53,295 bases of DNA, taken from contig CALCOY010000033.1 of NCBI GenBank assembly GCA_937897325.1, forward strand, positions 1 through 53,295. The letters run 5' to 3'. The stretch is from an uncultured Shimia sp. GTDB lineage: Bacteria > Pseudomonadota > Alphaproteobacteria > Rhodobacterales > Rhodobacteraceae. Below the pieces are notes generated by a model that ran no database searches, was not told the DNA's origin, and was given only the letters and a program-made list of their open reading frames with translations. The first letter of the stretch is position 1; the number at the start of each line of letters is the position of its first letter. Of the stretch, positions 41,409-49,761 are shown one piece after another. A program made the position numbers and the translations under genes.

Positions 41409-42160
41409 GGGGTCAGCTCCAACGTTTCGGGGTCAAGGGCAAAGACCAGAAGCGATCCATGCCGGGTGATCTCGCCCTCGACCTGCACGTACTGGCCGAC
41501 GAAGTCGTAAGCGCGTTTGGGAAGCCGGGTGGCATCCGGTCCGGTCACCAACAGGAATTCGTCGCCAATAACTGGCTGTGTCGAAACAAATATCGGCGGC
41601 ACATCGCCCAAAAGACACAGATTGGCGCAGGCTTTGTGGGCCAATCCGCGCCCGGGCCGCATTGCACCGGCAAGGCATTTGCCATCGCAGATTTCACCAG
41701 CAAGTCGCCAGCGCCCCAAAGGCTCTGACTCGGGCTGGGGAAAGGCGCCGTCTGCCGCCTGAAGGCCGTTGGTGCCGCCGCGCAGTTGGATCATGTAGAG
41801 ATCGCCCCGTTCCAGCACGATGCCCGACACCTGGGCCAGTTGCCCACTCAGCGGTTCGGCTCGAATGTCAACGCCGGATTTTCCGCCGGCTGTCATCATG
41901 AATGTGTCCCCAGGATCAATACGGTCATTCCCTTCGACGACATGGACAATGGGGTAGGGAACCAGTTCAACCACACCGGTTACGGTCTGCCGTCCATAGT
42001 CAAAGCGAAACGCGCCAGAACCGGGATCGTCCTGCGTGACACCCGCCACGTATCCAGCGGCCCCGAAGCCAGCGATCAGCAAGATGGCAATTGCGCCCAG
42101 AAAAAGGCGTAAGGGACCAGGGATAGGGAGATAGCCCACAAAAAATGGCCTGTCGTTCAT
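41405..42160 (-). CDS. Membrane-anchored cysteine-bearing protein of the Rieske operon
   Basis: The 251-residue protein has one N-terminal helix (residues about 17-42, PLRLFLGAIAILLIAGFGAAGYVAGV) and a strand-rich outer domain that looks like a pair of OB-type folds: TVTGVVELVPYPIVHVVEGN and YVQVEGEITRHGSLLVFALD. Between them is a cysteine cluster (EICDGKCLAGAMRPGRGLAHKACANLCLLGDVPPIF). The stretch G-x-A-H-K-x-C-A-x-L-C-L-x-G-x-x-P-P recurs in small exported proteins I have seen with redox neighbours, and its four cysteines and one histidine could bind a metal or form disulfides. Overlaps ATGA with both neighbours. Confidence 0.72.
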   Translation of the reverse strand: MNDRPFFVGYLPIPGPLRLFLGAIAILLIAGFGAAGYVAGVTQDDPGSGAFRFDYGRQTVTGVVELVPYPIVHVVEGNDRIDPGDTFMMTAGGKSGVDIRAEPLSGQLAQVSGIVLERGDLYMIQLRGGTNGLQAADGAFPQPESEPLGRWRLAGEICDGKCLAGAMRPGRGLAHKACANLCLLGDVPPIFVSTQPVIGDEFLLVTGPDATRLPKRAYDFVGQYVQVEGEITRHGSLLVFALDPETLELTP

Positions 42161-43206
42161 GCTGCGCCCTCCGGAAGAGTCAAGGGATCGACCGGGGTGC
42201 CAGGCGGATTTGGGTCTGTATGCACCTCAATCAGATCACCGCGAAGGCGCAGGTTGTAGGTCGGAATGCGCTCAGTGAACGGTGCAGGGGACCGACCGGT
42301 CCTGACGTCATACTGAAAGCCATGCCAGGGGCATGTTACAAGGCAATCGACGATGCGGCCTTCCCCCAAAGGTCCATTTTGATGCGCACAAGCATTTGAG
42401 ATCGCCGAGACCTTTCCTTCATGCAAAAATATCGCAACACGGTCACCAGTTGGCAATAGGGCGATTTTGGCAAAACCTTCCCGCAGATCCTTTGTCGAAC
42501 TGACGTGAGTCCAGGCACCCCCTTTCGCGTCGGCCTCGGCCCTTTCACGCAGCCAGACGACTAAATGAAGCGCCACGACAAGGAATGCCAATCCCAAGAA
42601 AAGCACTGTCAGCGCATGATTTCGCTGATCCTGCAAAATGCCAAGCACCACATGCCCGACAAGCGCCGCATAGGCAAGGTATGCCAGGTAGTGCAGCCGT
42701 TTCCACACTGGCGGCGTCAGGAACTTGAGCCAAAAATCATGGCTGGTTGCGGCAAGGATCAACAGGCAGATCAGGGCGATGATACCGAAGGTCTCGAACG
42801 GAAAGCCGCCGATTTGGCTGTAGCTGGTATTTGCCCGCAGCAGGTTTTCTATCTCGGACGGGTTTGGAGAAAACGTGAAATACCAGTTCAGGATAAAACT
42901 TACATGGGTGAGCGCTACGAACACGGTCATCACCCCGAAATGTCTGCGATTGTAAAGCATTGGGAGAAAGCGGTCGTCGAGCCTGGCAAGTGGACCTATG
43001 CACAAAATGATGCTGAGCATGACGAAAGCGCAGGCTCCGAAGGCGCGTGCATTGTGAATCTGTGCTGAGATCGGGCGCTCATGTCCCACAAGGCCCGGTG
43101 CCGCGAACAGGAAGATTGCAAGGAATAGCAGAACGCCTGCCAACATCACGGCATCATAGAACCATTTGGAGCGGTTCCACTGGACGGGGATATATTTGAC
43201 GCTCAT
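42157..43206 (-). CDS. Fused ferric-reductase-like membrane domain and Rieske [2Fe-2S] protein
   Basis: The 349-residue protein joins two modules. Residues about 15-220 are five to six transmembrane helices in the style of ferric-reductase/MsrQ-type cytochromes, with candidate heme histidines H51, H89, H101, H172 and H185 (RRHFGVMTVFVALTHVSF, KRLHYLAYLAYAALVGHVVLG). Residues about 245-335 are a Rieske domain: C273-A-H275 (NACAHQNGPLGEGR) and C292-P-W-H295 (CPWHGFQYDVRTG) bind the [2Fe-2S] cluster. Topology suggests the Rieske part is on the same side as the C terminus; I cannot settle which. Electrons probably move between heme and the Rieske centre. The start and stop overlap neighbours as ATGA. 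Confidence 0.85.
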   Translation of the reverse strand: MSVKYIPVQWNRSKWFYDAVMLAGVLLFLAIFLFAAPGLVGHERPISAQIHNARAFGACAFVMLSIILCIGPLARLDDRFLPMLYNRRHFGVMTVFVALTHVSFILNWYFTFSPNPSEIENLLRANTSYSQIGGFPFETFGIIALICLLILAATSHDFWLKFLTPPVWKRLHYLAYLAYAALVGHVVLGILQDQRNHALTVLFLGLAFLVVALHLVVWLRERAEADAKGGAWTHVSSTKDLREGFAKIALLPTGDRVAIFLHEGKVSAISNACAHQNGPLGEGRIVDCLVTCPWHGFQYDVRTGRSPAPFTERIPTYNLRLRGDLIEVHTDPNPPGTPVDPLTLPEGAA

Positions 43207-43565
43207 TGCCGCTCGCTCAGTTGCACGGGAACGATGTCTTTGGGCCAGTATTGACGGGCGTTCAGGCCAATAACGACCAGCGCCACAATAGCTGCGGACA
43301 TGGCAAGAATGGCGGGGCCATGGCGGCGCGAGGGTCGGTAACGGTCGAACCAGGCCACACGCTCTGTCTCAATCTGCCACCAGCGCCAAAGGACAAGCGG
43401 CCAGATCAGCAGGATACCGGGTACTAGAAGAAGGCGGAACACGTATGCGCCTTGGGCGTCTTCATCGATCCGGTCAATGCCCCAAGCCAGAAAGATCAAT
43501 ACCACCACGGTTCCAATGCTGCCCCATATTCTCAGCAGCAGAAGAAGAAACTCGGGCAGGGTCAT
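43203..43565 (-). CDS. Membrane protein, first gene of the Rieske operon
   Basis: The 120-residue protein has three hydrophobic segments (residues about 4-28 LLLLLRIWGSIGTVVVLIFLAWG, 42-63 FRLLLVPGILLIWPLVLWRWW and 85-103 ILAMSAAIVALVVIGLNA), with RRHGP and WWQIETERVAW in the loops. No known motif. ATG 43565 has GGAG 5 bases upstream; a TTG at 43592 is weaker. It is the first gene of the tight operon and lies next to tRNA-Tyr. Confidence 0.72.
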   Translation of the reverse strand: MTLPEFLLLLLRIWGSIGTVVVLIFLAWGIDRIDEDAQGAYVFRLLLVPGILLIWPLVLWRWWQIETERVAWFDRYRPSRRHGPAILAMSAAIVALVVIGLNARQYWPKDIVPVQLSERQ

Positions 43566-43684
43566 CAACGCTCCGTATTTGGTTTTATACAAAGCGTAAC
43601 AAGCTCAACGATTTGTCCAAAACGGTTTTTTGCACAGCGAGCAAAATGGCGTACCGACTGACGTCTTAAAAATGGCGATAGAGT

Positions 43685-43768
43685 TGGTGGGCGACCCTGG
43701 AATCGAACCAGGCGTGCGTCTCCGCGAGGGAGTTACAGTCCCCTGCCACACCTTGCGGCCTGTCGCCC
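43685..43768 (-). tRNA. tRNA-Tyr (anticodon GTA)
   Basis: Acceptor stem arms GGGCGAC (43768-43762) and GTCGCCC (43695-43689) pair fully, with A as discriminator and the CCA end encoded (43687-43685). The anticodon loop CTGTAAC holds GTA, and the T loop GTTCGATTC is canonical. The long variable arm (CGCGGAGACGCACG region) is typical of class II tRNA-Tyr. Nothing suggests an insertion at its 3' end; it lies between the Rieske operon and rlmB. Confidence 0.96.
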
Positions 43769-43867
43769 ACTAAAGCCAAGGTTGCCCTTGGCGTGAAGGG
43801 GTGATTACAAGCAGGTCAGAAAGGCGTCAAGGCCGAAATACGGGCCATTCTCGGACGATGTAAGGGC

Positions 43868-44638
43868 ATGAGAAAACCGAAATGGGTGGTCGAGAAAGAG
43901 CAAGCCAAGAAGGCGCAAGCTCAAACCACCATTTGGTTTTTTGGTCTGCATTCAGTGAGGGACGCGCTGGTCAATCCAAAGCGGCAAAAGCTGCGTCTGA
44001 TCGTGACGCAGAACGCTGCCGTGAAGTTGAGTGACGCCATAGAAGCATCTGGGATCACTCCGGAAATCAGCGATCCGCGCCGTTTTGAGGCGCCGCTTGA
44101 TCCGGGATCGGTCCATCAGGGGGCTGCGCTGGAAGTCAAGCCGCTTGATTGGGGGCGGCTTGAGGATTGGGCCATCGGGGCCGAGGCGCCGCGCCTCGTC
44201 CTTCTCGACCGCGTAACCGATCCACATAATGTGGGTGCGATCCTGCGGACGGCAGAGGTTCTGGGCGCAAGCGCTGTGATTGGCACGCGGCATCATTCCG
44301 CGCCAGAAACCGGTGCGCTTGCGAAGACGGCAAGCGGCGCATTGGAGCGGCAACCCTATCTGCGCGTCCGAAATCTGGCCGATGCGATCTTGGATCTGAA
44401 GAAAATGGGATATCTTGTTCTGGGTCTTGATGGTGACGCTGGACAGACCATCGAAGAGGCGCTCCAGGGCCGCGAGCAGGGCCCGGTCGCCTTGGTCCTG
44501 GGGGCGGAAGGACCGGGGCTGCGGGAAAAGACGAAGGCAATGTGTAACGCATTGGTTCGGATCCGCGCAAATGGGGCTTTCGGATCGCTGAACGTCTCGA
44601 ACGCGGCGGCAATTGCCCTATATGCTTCAAAGGGTTGA
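43868..44638 (+). CDS. rlmB: 23S rRNA (guanosine-2'-O-)-methyltransferase
   Basis: The 256-residue SpoU-family enzyme 2'-O-methylates guanosine 2251 in the 23S rRNA peptidyl-transferase loop. The knot motifs are present: LDRVTDPHNVGAILRTAEVLG (motif 1, residues about 117-137), LVLGAEGPGLRE (motif 2, near 202) and NGAFGSLNVSNAAAIALYA (motif 3, near the C terminus). The N-terminal substrate-binding domain starts WFFGLHSVRDALVNPKRQ. Members methylating other positions look similar, so RlmB is likely rather than certain. The ATG at 43868 is preceded by GATGTAAGGGC. It follows tRNA-Tyr by about 100 bases. Confidence 0.9.
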   Translation: MRKPKWVVEKEQAKKAQAQTTIWFFGLHSVRDALVNPKRQKLRLIVTQNAAVKLSDAIEASGITPEISDPRRFEAPLDPGSVHQGAALEVKPLDWGRLEDWAIGAEAPRLVLLDRVTDPHNVGAILRTAEVLGASAVIGTRHHSAPETGALAKTASGALERQPYLRVRNLADAILDLKKMGYLVLGLDGDAGQTIEEALQGREQGPVALVLGAEGPGLREKTKAMCNALVRIRANGAFGSLNVSNAAAIALYASKG

Positions 44639-44653
44639 GTGAAAGATGGACTG

Positions 44654-44935
44654 ATGGGTCATCCGACGAAAATCGTGACATGTTGTTACTGCGGCACCCG
44701 GGCGGCGCTGACGCTGCAGGGGCGCGATCGGCACGAGTTGGCCTGCTCAAGCTGTGGAGCGCCCTTGCATGATCTGAAGATGCTTCCGAAAGCCCGAAAG
44801 GGCGATAGGGAGTTGCTCCAGCGGGCCGCATCCAAGTATCAAAAGCCTAAGAAAATGAAGCGCAAGAAGCGCAAAGGGCGTCTGAAAGATCTTTTTGAAG
44901 ACGCGTTTGATCTGATTGAGGATATCTTTGACTGA
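44654..44935 (+). CDS. Small zinc-ribbon-like protein
   Basis: The 93-residue protein (from ATG 44654) has two CxxC pairs (CCYCGTRAAL and ACSSCGAPLHD, positions about 10-35) that fit a zinc ribbon. A Lys/Arg-rich stretch (KPKKMKRKKRKGRLKD) and an acidic end (LFEDAFDLIEDIFD) follow. It may bind RNA or DNA. A GTG at 44639, right after the rlmB stop with AAAGGG upstream, is an alternative start that would add 5 residues. Coupling to rlmB is likely. Confidence 0.72.
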   Translation: MGHPTKIVTCCYCGTRAALTLQGRDRHELACSSCGAPLHDLKMLPKARKGDRELLQRAASKYQKPKKMKRKKRKGRLKDLFEDAFDLIEDIFD

Positions 44936-45068
44936 GCAGCTTTCCGCGTCTTGCGGCTTCACGGAATTGCGAGACGGCCTTCAATTGTGCGCGAGAGTGC
45001 TTACCTATTTGGAACAGCCACAGGTTTGGAACACCTGTCGGTTTTTCACTGTCCCTCGTTCCGTACCT

Positions 45069-45104
45069 AGCGCTCCTCGGGTTTCCCCGCAGGAGCGCTT
45101 TTTT
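45069..45104 (+). terminator. Strong hairpin with T run upstream of the CoA-binding gene
   Basis: AGCGCTCCT (45069-45077) and AGGAGCGCT (45091-45099) are a perfect 9-base stem; an inner CGGG/CCCG pair extends it, and TTTTTT follows (45099-45104). It is a textbook intrinsic terminator for the rlmB transcript. It ends 14 bases before ATG 45119, so it lies within the leader of the next gene, which means that gene either has a promoter beyond it or is regulated by read-through. The 133 bases before it (44936-45068) hold no gene. Confidence 0.85.
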
Positions 45105-45118
45105 GAGGGGAATGGCGG

Positions 45119-45589
45119 ATGACAACGTATTCGGATGTGTTTCTGAAAAAAGTGCTAGAGCGCACCAGGCGGATAGCTGTCGTCGGCGTGTCGACCAATC
45201 CGGTCCGGCCCAGCTATTATGTGGCGCGCTATTTGTCGCTGAAGGGTTATGAGATCTTTCCTATCAATCCAGTCTATGCGGGTGAGACGATTTTCGGGCG
45301 AACGGTGTTTTCTGATCTCGGGGATGTGGAGGGCGGTGTTGATATGGTTGATATTTTTCGGCGTTCAGAGGCAGTCCCGGAGATCGTTGCGCATGCACTG
45401 GCCCATTTTCCTGATCTGAGGACCATCTGGATGCAGATCGGGGTGGCGCATGAAGGGGCCGCCGAGACTGCCCAGGCGCGGGGCGTGGATGTGGTTCAGG
45501 ACCGTTGCCCGAAGATCGAGTATCAGCGTCTGTTTGGTGAATTGCGTATGGGCGGATTTGCTACCGGCATCATATCGTCGAAGCTTTGA
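45119..45589 (+). CDS. CoA-binding domain protein
   Basis: The 156-residue protein is a CoA_binding_2 (Rossmann) domain: RIAVVGVSTNPVRPSYYVARYLSLKGYEIFPINPVYAGETIFGR, then SDLGDVEGGVDMVDIFRRSE, TIWMQIGVAHEGAAETAQARGVDVVQDRCPKIE. This set matches YccU-like proteins, which bind CoA or nucleotide in the cytoplasm and have no known reaction. GAGGGG lies 8 bases before ATG 45119. It follows a terminator hairpin directly. Confidence 0.9.
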   Translation: MTTYSDVFLKKVLERTRRIAVVGVSTNPVRPSYYVARYLSLKGYEIFPINPVYAGETIFGRTVFSDLGDVEGGVDMVDIFRRSEAVPEIVAHALAHFPDLRTIWMQIGVAHEGAAETAQARGVDVVQDRCPKIEYQRLFGELRMGGFATGIISSKL

Positions 45590-45643
45590 GCGGATGGAAG
45601 CGGCGCTCTTGGTTACACCAAGGCGCCCCGCCCGCCATCCCTT

Positions 45644-45952
45644 TCAATTGCGCCCGGCTTTCTCGGTGATTCCAGACTGTTTTTGGCGTTCGTCCAGTTC
45701 GCTCAGCACTTCATTCAGGTGGATGTCTCTTGCGGCCAGCATCACCAGAAGATGGTAAAGGACGTCTGCTGCTTCGGATTTAAGTGCTTCCTTGTCACCT
45801 TTGACCGCTTCGATGATGGCCTCGATCGCTTCTTCTCCGAACTTCGCGGCGCACTTTTCAGGGCCCTTTGACAGGAGTTGCGCGGTCCAGCTTTCGCCGG
45901 GATCGGCGTCCTTTCGGGCGAGTATGGTGCCAAATAGATCTTCGAGAGTCAT
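45644..45952 (-). CDS. hisE: Phosphoribosyl-ATP diphosphatase
   Basis: The 102-residue protein hydrolyses phosphoribosyl-ATP to phosphoribosyl-AMP, the second step of histidine synthesis. The all-alpha MazG-like fold shows [31 protein letters not shown], with the acidic cluster EEAIE and [15 protein letters not shown] that bind magnesium. The hisI-type cyclohydrolase is not fused. Its ATG overlaps the hisF stop as ATGA. Confidence 0.95.
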   Translation of the reverse strand: MTLEDLFGTILARKDADPGESWTAQLLSKGPEKCAAKFGEEAIEAIIEAVKGDKEALKSEAADVLYHLLVMLAARDIHLNEVLSELDERQKQSGITEKAGRN

Positions 45953-46710
45953 GTGATCCTCACCGGGATGTCGGCGGCCACCATGTGGAACTTGGCCTGC
46001 GCGATGGTGAATTCGCCAAAATGGAAAATTGAAGCGGCCAGGACGGCAGATGCACGGCCTTCCGTGACGCCTTCAACGAGATGATCAAGCGTGCCGACCC
46101 CGCCAGATGCTATGACCGGGATCGGTACGGCATCGGATATGGCCCGCGTCAGGGCGAGGTTGAAGCCTGCACGGGTGCCGTCGCGGTCCATGGAGGTGAG
46201 AAGAATTTCACCGGCCCCCTTTTCGGCCGCCTTTTGCGCGAAGGCGACTGCATCGATCCCCGTGGGTTTACGGCCGCCATGAGTGAAGATTTCCCATTTT
46301 CCCGGGCTGACGGTTTTGGCGTCGATGGCGCAGACAATGCATTGGCTGCCGAACTGATCCGCAGCTTCGGCGAGCACATGTGGCTTGGCCACGGCGGCCG
46401 AATTGAAGGAGACTTTGTCGGCGCCTGCGAGAAGAAGGTTGCGCACATCCTGGACTGTGCGGACGCCACCGCCCACCGTCAGAGGGATGAAGCATTGTTC
46501 GGCCGTGCGTTGCACAAGATCAAACATCGTACTGCGGTTTTCATGGGTGGCATGTATGTCGAGAAAGCAGAGTTCATCCGCGCCAGCCGCGTCATAGGCT
46601 TTGGCAGCGGCAACAGGATCGCCCGCATCGACAAGATCGACGAAGTTCACGCCCTTGACCACGCGCCCGTCAGCAACATCGAGACAGGGGATGATGCGGG
46701 TTTTCAGCAT
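45949..46710 (-). CDS. hisF: Imidazole glycerol phosphate synthase subunit HisF
   Basis: The 253-residue TIM-barrel cyclase subunit makes IGP and AICAR from PRFAR, using ammonia from HisH. The N-terminal [18 protein letters not shown] holds the catalytic aspartate (D11-type), and [14 protein letters not shown] the second (D130-type); GGGVRT and [11 protein letters not shown] are the phosphate-binding loops. ATG 46710 has GGAGG at the right distance; a longer frame to 46782 is not needed. It sits between hisA (79 bases upstream) and hisE (overlap). Confidence 0.96.
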   Translation of the reverse strand: MLKTRIIPCLDVADGRVVKGVNFVDLVDAGDPVAAAKAYDAAGADELCFLDIHATHENRSTMFDLVQRTAEQCFIPLTVGGGVRTVQDVRNLLLAGADKVSFNSAAVAKPHVLAEAADQFGSQCIVCAIDAKTVSPGKWEIFTHGGRKPTGIDAVAFAQKAAEKGAGEILLTSMDRDGTRAGFNLALTRAISDAVPIPVIASGGVGTLDHLVEGVTEGRASAVLAASIFHFGEFTIAQAKFHMVAADIPVRIT

Positions 46711-46789
46711 GGACACGCCTCCGGCGAAGTTGCCTGATATCTGCGGCATTTGACCGCCCACAGGAGGGTGCTTGAGATCCAAACAAGCA

Positions 46790-47509
46790 TCATTTTTTCA
46801 ATGCATTGAGCGCTTTTTTTAGATCGATTGCGCCGTCATAAAGCGCGCGACCGGAGATGGCCCCGGCAATGCTGCCAAAACTATGCAGGGCAAGCAAGTC
46901 ATCGAGACTGCTGACGCCACCCGAGGCGATGACCGGGATGGAAACGGCTTGGGTCAGCGCATAGGTCGCCTCAATATTAGGGCCTTGCATGGCGCCATCC
47001 CGGTTGATGTCCGTGTAGATGATGGCTGCGACCCCTGCATCCTCGAATGACCTGGCGAGATCGGTGGCATCAGTGTTTGTTTCTTCGACCCAGCCTTTGG
47101 TTGCAACCTTGCCACCCCGAGCGTCGATGCCGACAGCGATCTGGTTTGGAAAGGCTTTCGCCGCCCCGCGCACAAGCCCAGGATCTTCGACAGCAATCGT
47201 TCCCAGGATCACACGCGCAAGGCCTTTTTCAAGCCACATCTCTATCGTTGCCATATCGCGGATGCCGCCGCCAAGCTGGGCGGGCACTTTGCAAGTTTGC
47301 AGGATCTTCTCGACCGGGGCGGCGTTGAGGGGGCGGCCTGCGAAAGCGCCGTTTAGATCGACGAGGTGTAACCATTCGCATCCTGCGGCCACGAAGCTTT
47401 GCGCTTGGGCGGCGGGGTCGTCGTTAAAGACAGTCGCTTTCTCCATTTCCCCGCGCAGGAGGCGGACGGCTTGCCCATCCTTGAGATCAATGGCGGGATA
47501 GAGGATCAT
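46790..47509 (-). CDS. hisA: ProFAR isomerase
   Basis: The 239-residue TIM-barrel enzyme isomerises ProFAR to PRFAR in histidine synthesis. [20 protein letters not shown] carries the catalytic aspartate at position 8; [15 protein letters not shown] gives the second; GGGIRD and [11 protein letters not shown] bind phosphate. ATG 47509 gives the full family length; the open frame further to 47719 reads into the region before the DUF2147-type gene and is not used. It is the promoter-proximal gene of hisA-hisF-hisE. Confidence 0.96.
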   Translation of the reverse strand: MILYPAIDLKDGQAVRLLRGEMEKATVFNDDPAAQAQSFVAAGCEWLHLVDLNGAFAGRPLNAAPVEKILQTCKVPAQLGGGIRDMATIEMWLEKGLARVILGTIAVEDPGLVRGAAKAFPNQIAVGIDARGGKVATKGWVEETNTDATDLARSFEDAGVAAIIYTDINRDGAMQGPNIEATYALTQAVSIPVIASGGVSSLDDLLALHSFGSIAGAISGRALYDGAIDLKKALNALKK

Positions 47510-47635
47510 ATGGCCGGGCCTTTCCTTGCTGATGCGCTTTTTGCAGCATTGCGCGTGGGATGCAACGCGACCTGAGGTCAAGCTTGCCAGGATGTATTGC
47601 ACCGGGAACAGTGGCAAAAAATGGGGAGGAAAATG

Positions 47636-48016
47636 ATGAGAGCTTTGGGAATAGGCATATTTGTCGGTCTGATTTGTGCGCAAACGGCTCTGGCCGATCC
47701 GGTCCATGGCACATGGCAAAGCCCGAAGAATGAGGATGGCGCATCACTGCAAGTGACCCTGTCTGCCTGCGGTACCGAGGTATGCGGTGTCATAACCAAG
47801 GTTCTGAACAGCAACCCGGCAGTCGAGGGCAGGCGCATGATCTGGGGGATGAAATCGGGTGGTAACGGTAGCTATACAGGCGGTCGGGTCTGGGCGCCCG
47901 ATGAGGACAAGACCTACCGCGGCAAGCTGGAATTGTCAGGTGGAACTCTGAAAGTCAGCGGCTGCGTTCTTGGTGGGGCGATTTGCCGTGGGTCTACCTT
48001 CAGGCGGGTCAACTAG
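47636..48016 (+). CDS. DUF2147-type secreted protein
   Basis: The 126-residue protein has a signal peptide ([20 protein letters not shown]) and a compact strand-rich domain ([34 protein letters not shown], then [44 protein letters not shown]), which is the DUF2147 pattern with paired cysteines. Function is unknown. GGAGGA is 5 bases before ATG 47636. It is on the opposite strand to the his genes: it is divergent from hisA (126 bases between) and its last 4 bases overlap the hisH stop in antisense. Confidence 0.88.
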   Translation: MRALGIGIFVGLICAQTALADPVHGTWQSPKNEDGASLQVTLSACGTEVCGVITKVLNSNPAVEGRRMIWGMKSGGNGSYTGGRVWAPDEDKTYRGKLELSGGTLKVSGCVLGGAICRGSTFRRVN

Positions 48017-48654
48017 GGCGACCAGCGCAAGAAATTCGAGATCAGCCGAAGTCCGACTCTTTGGCTCTTCTCGGGGTGGAATTGAAAGCCCAACATGGTG
48101 TCCCGGCCCACGACGGCGGTGACATCACCGGCATAGTTCACATGCGCCAAACGGTTGTCGGCGCGACTTACATTGAAATGGTAGGAGTGGACAAAATACG
48201 TGTGGTCACCCGTGCTTAGGCCGTCGAAGACAGGGTGGGGGGCGTCGAAGATCAGGTCGTTCCAGCCCATATGCGGCACTTTCAGCGCGGGATCCTCAGG
48301 CATGATCCGCGTGACTTCGCCTTCAACCCAGTCAAGACCCTCGGTGTCTTCGTATTCGCGCCCCCGGGTTGCCATCAGTTGCATGCCGACGCAGATGCCC
48401 AAGAAGGGGCGGGCCTTGACCTCGACCGTTTCGATGAGTGCGTCGAAAAGCCCACCAGTGCCTTTGAGCGCCCGCATGCAGGCGGGAAACGCCCCATCGC
48501 CTGGCAGCACTACGCGGTCTGCCTTGGCCACGATATCAGCATCCGAGGTGACCAATACTGTGCCAAGATCGCCTTCTAACGCCATGCGTTGAAAAGCTTT
48601 TTCTGCCGAATGCAGGTTGCCGCTTTCGTAGTCGATGATAGCCGTCAGGCTCAT
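48013..48654 (-). CDS. hisH: Imidazole glycerol phosphate synthase subunit HisH
   Basis: The 213-residue class I glutamine amidotransferase releases ammonia for HisF. The nucleophile is in [14 protein letters not shown] near residue 87, with the catalytic histidine and glutamate in [11 protein letters not shown] near 197. The start [16 protein letters not shown] is usual. It begins by ATGA overlap with the hisB stop, so hisB-hisH are coupled, but the next his gene (hisA) is separated by the DUF2147-type gene. Confidence 0.95.
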   Translation of the reverse strand: MSLTAIIDYESGNLHSAEKAFQRMALEGDLGTVLVTSDADIVAKADRVVLPGDGAFPACMRALKGTGGLFDALIETVEVKARPFLGICVGMQLMATRGREYEDTEGLDWVEGEVTRIMPEDPALKVPHMGWNDLIFDAPHPVFDGLSTGDHTYFVHSYHFNVSRADNRLAHVNYAGDVTAVVGRDTMLGFQFHPEKSQRVGLRLISNFLRWSP

Positions 48655-49238
48655 AGCGTGCCCTTGGTTGAGGGGATGGCATCCGCCTTTCGTGGATCCA
48701 CCTCAACTGCCTCGCGCAGTGCACGTGCGACGGATTTGAACGTGGCCTCGGCTATGTGGTGGCTGTTGATGCCATGCAACTGATCCACGTGCAGCGTGAT
48801 GCCGCCGTGGGTGCTGAAGGCCTGGAAGAACTCGCGCACGAGTTCGGTGTCGAACGTGCCGATCTTCGGTGTTGGCAAATCCACATTCCACACAAGGAAT
48901 GGCCGCCCCGAAAGATCAAGCGCGGTACGCACAAGCGCGTCATCCATGGGCAGCAGGCAGGCACCGTAACGCCGGATGCCACGCTTGTCGTTAAGGGCTT
49001 GCGTCAGGGCTTGGCCGAGTGCAATGCCAGTGTCCTCGACCGAGTGGTGATCGTCGATATGCAGGTCACCCTTAGTGCGGATCTTCATGTCGATCAGGGC
49101 GTGGCGGGCCAATTGATCCAGCATGTGATCAAAAAACCCGACACCTGTCTTGTTGTCGTAAGTTCCTGTGCCGTCGAGATTAATCTCAACGTTGATATCG
49201 GTTTCCGTGGTGCTGCGGGTCAGGCTGGCCGTGCGCAT
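48651..49238 (-). CDS. hisB: Imidazoleglycerol-phosphate dehydratase
   Basis: The 195-residue enzyme removes water from IGP to give imidazole acetol phosphate. Signatures: [33 protein letters not shown] (metal-binding HHxxED), [15 protein letters not shown] and [19 protein letters not shown] (second HHxxE motif). It is monofunctional (no phosphatase domain). ATG 49238 is preceded by AAGGGA; an upstream in-frame ATG at 49274 is not favoured. Confidence 0.96.
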   Translation of the reverse strand: MRTASLTRSTTETDINVEINLDGTGTYDNKTGVGFFDHMLDQLARHALIDMKIRTKGDLHIDDHHSVEDTGIALGQALTQALNDKRGIRRYGACLLPMDDALVRTALDLSGRPFLVWNVDLPTPKIGTFDTELVREFFQAFSTHGGITLHVDQLHGINSHHIAEATFKSVARALREAVEVDPRKADAIPSTKGTL

Positions 49239-49347
49239 TTGATCGTCCCTTGTCTGGTGACCTTCTATTGGCATCCGGCGCCGTCCTTGCCAAGCCCGGG
49301 CGCGATGTGTCAGCTAGCGACATGACCCTTCGATGGAGCATACCTTC

Positions 49348-49587
49348 ATGAGCACTTGCGTCTTCATCCAGATCCGCTGCACGCCCGGCAAGACTTACAA
49401 GGTGGCGGAAGAGATCGCCTTGCGTGAAATCCATTCAGAGCTTTACTCGACCAGCGGCGACTACGATCTGTTGATGAAGATCTATATCCCGAATGAGGAA
49501 GATGTCGGCAAATACATCAACGACCATTTGTTGGATATCGAGGGGATTGAACGGTCCCTGACGACGATGACGTTCAAAGTTTTCTGA
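49348..49587 (+). CDS. Stand-alone Lrp-type RAM domain protein
   Basis: The 79-residue protein is only the ligand-binding half of an Lrp/AsnC regulator: CVFIQIRCTPGKTYKVAEEI, SELYSTSGDYDLLMKIYIPNEEDVGKYINDHLLDIEGIERSLTTMTFKVF. The DNA-binding winged helix is absent. Such small RAM proteins bind amino acids or modulate full-length Lrp partners. GGAG is 8 bases before ATG 49348. It is divergent from hisB, so a link to histidine control is possible but unproven. Confidence 0.88.
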   Translation: MSTCVFIQIRCTPGKTYKVAEEIALREIHSELYSTSGDYDLLMKIYIPNEEDVGKYINDHLLDIEGIERSLTTMTFKVF

Positions 49588-49761
49588 GGACCGCGCGTAG
49601 CGACCAATGGCGTATTTGTCCGGGTTCCGGTCGAACCGGGGTCTAACCTTACAAAGCAAGGACAAATCGCTGGTTGTGGAACGTCGGTTCCGATGTCTTC
49701 GTCCGCATTGTCAATGCAGCGCCCGGCGCTCTTCGTGAAGAAGCGTCAAAGCAGGGACAAG

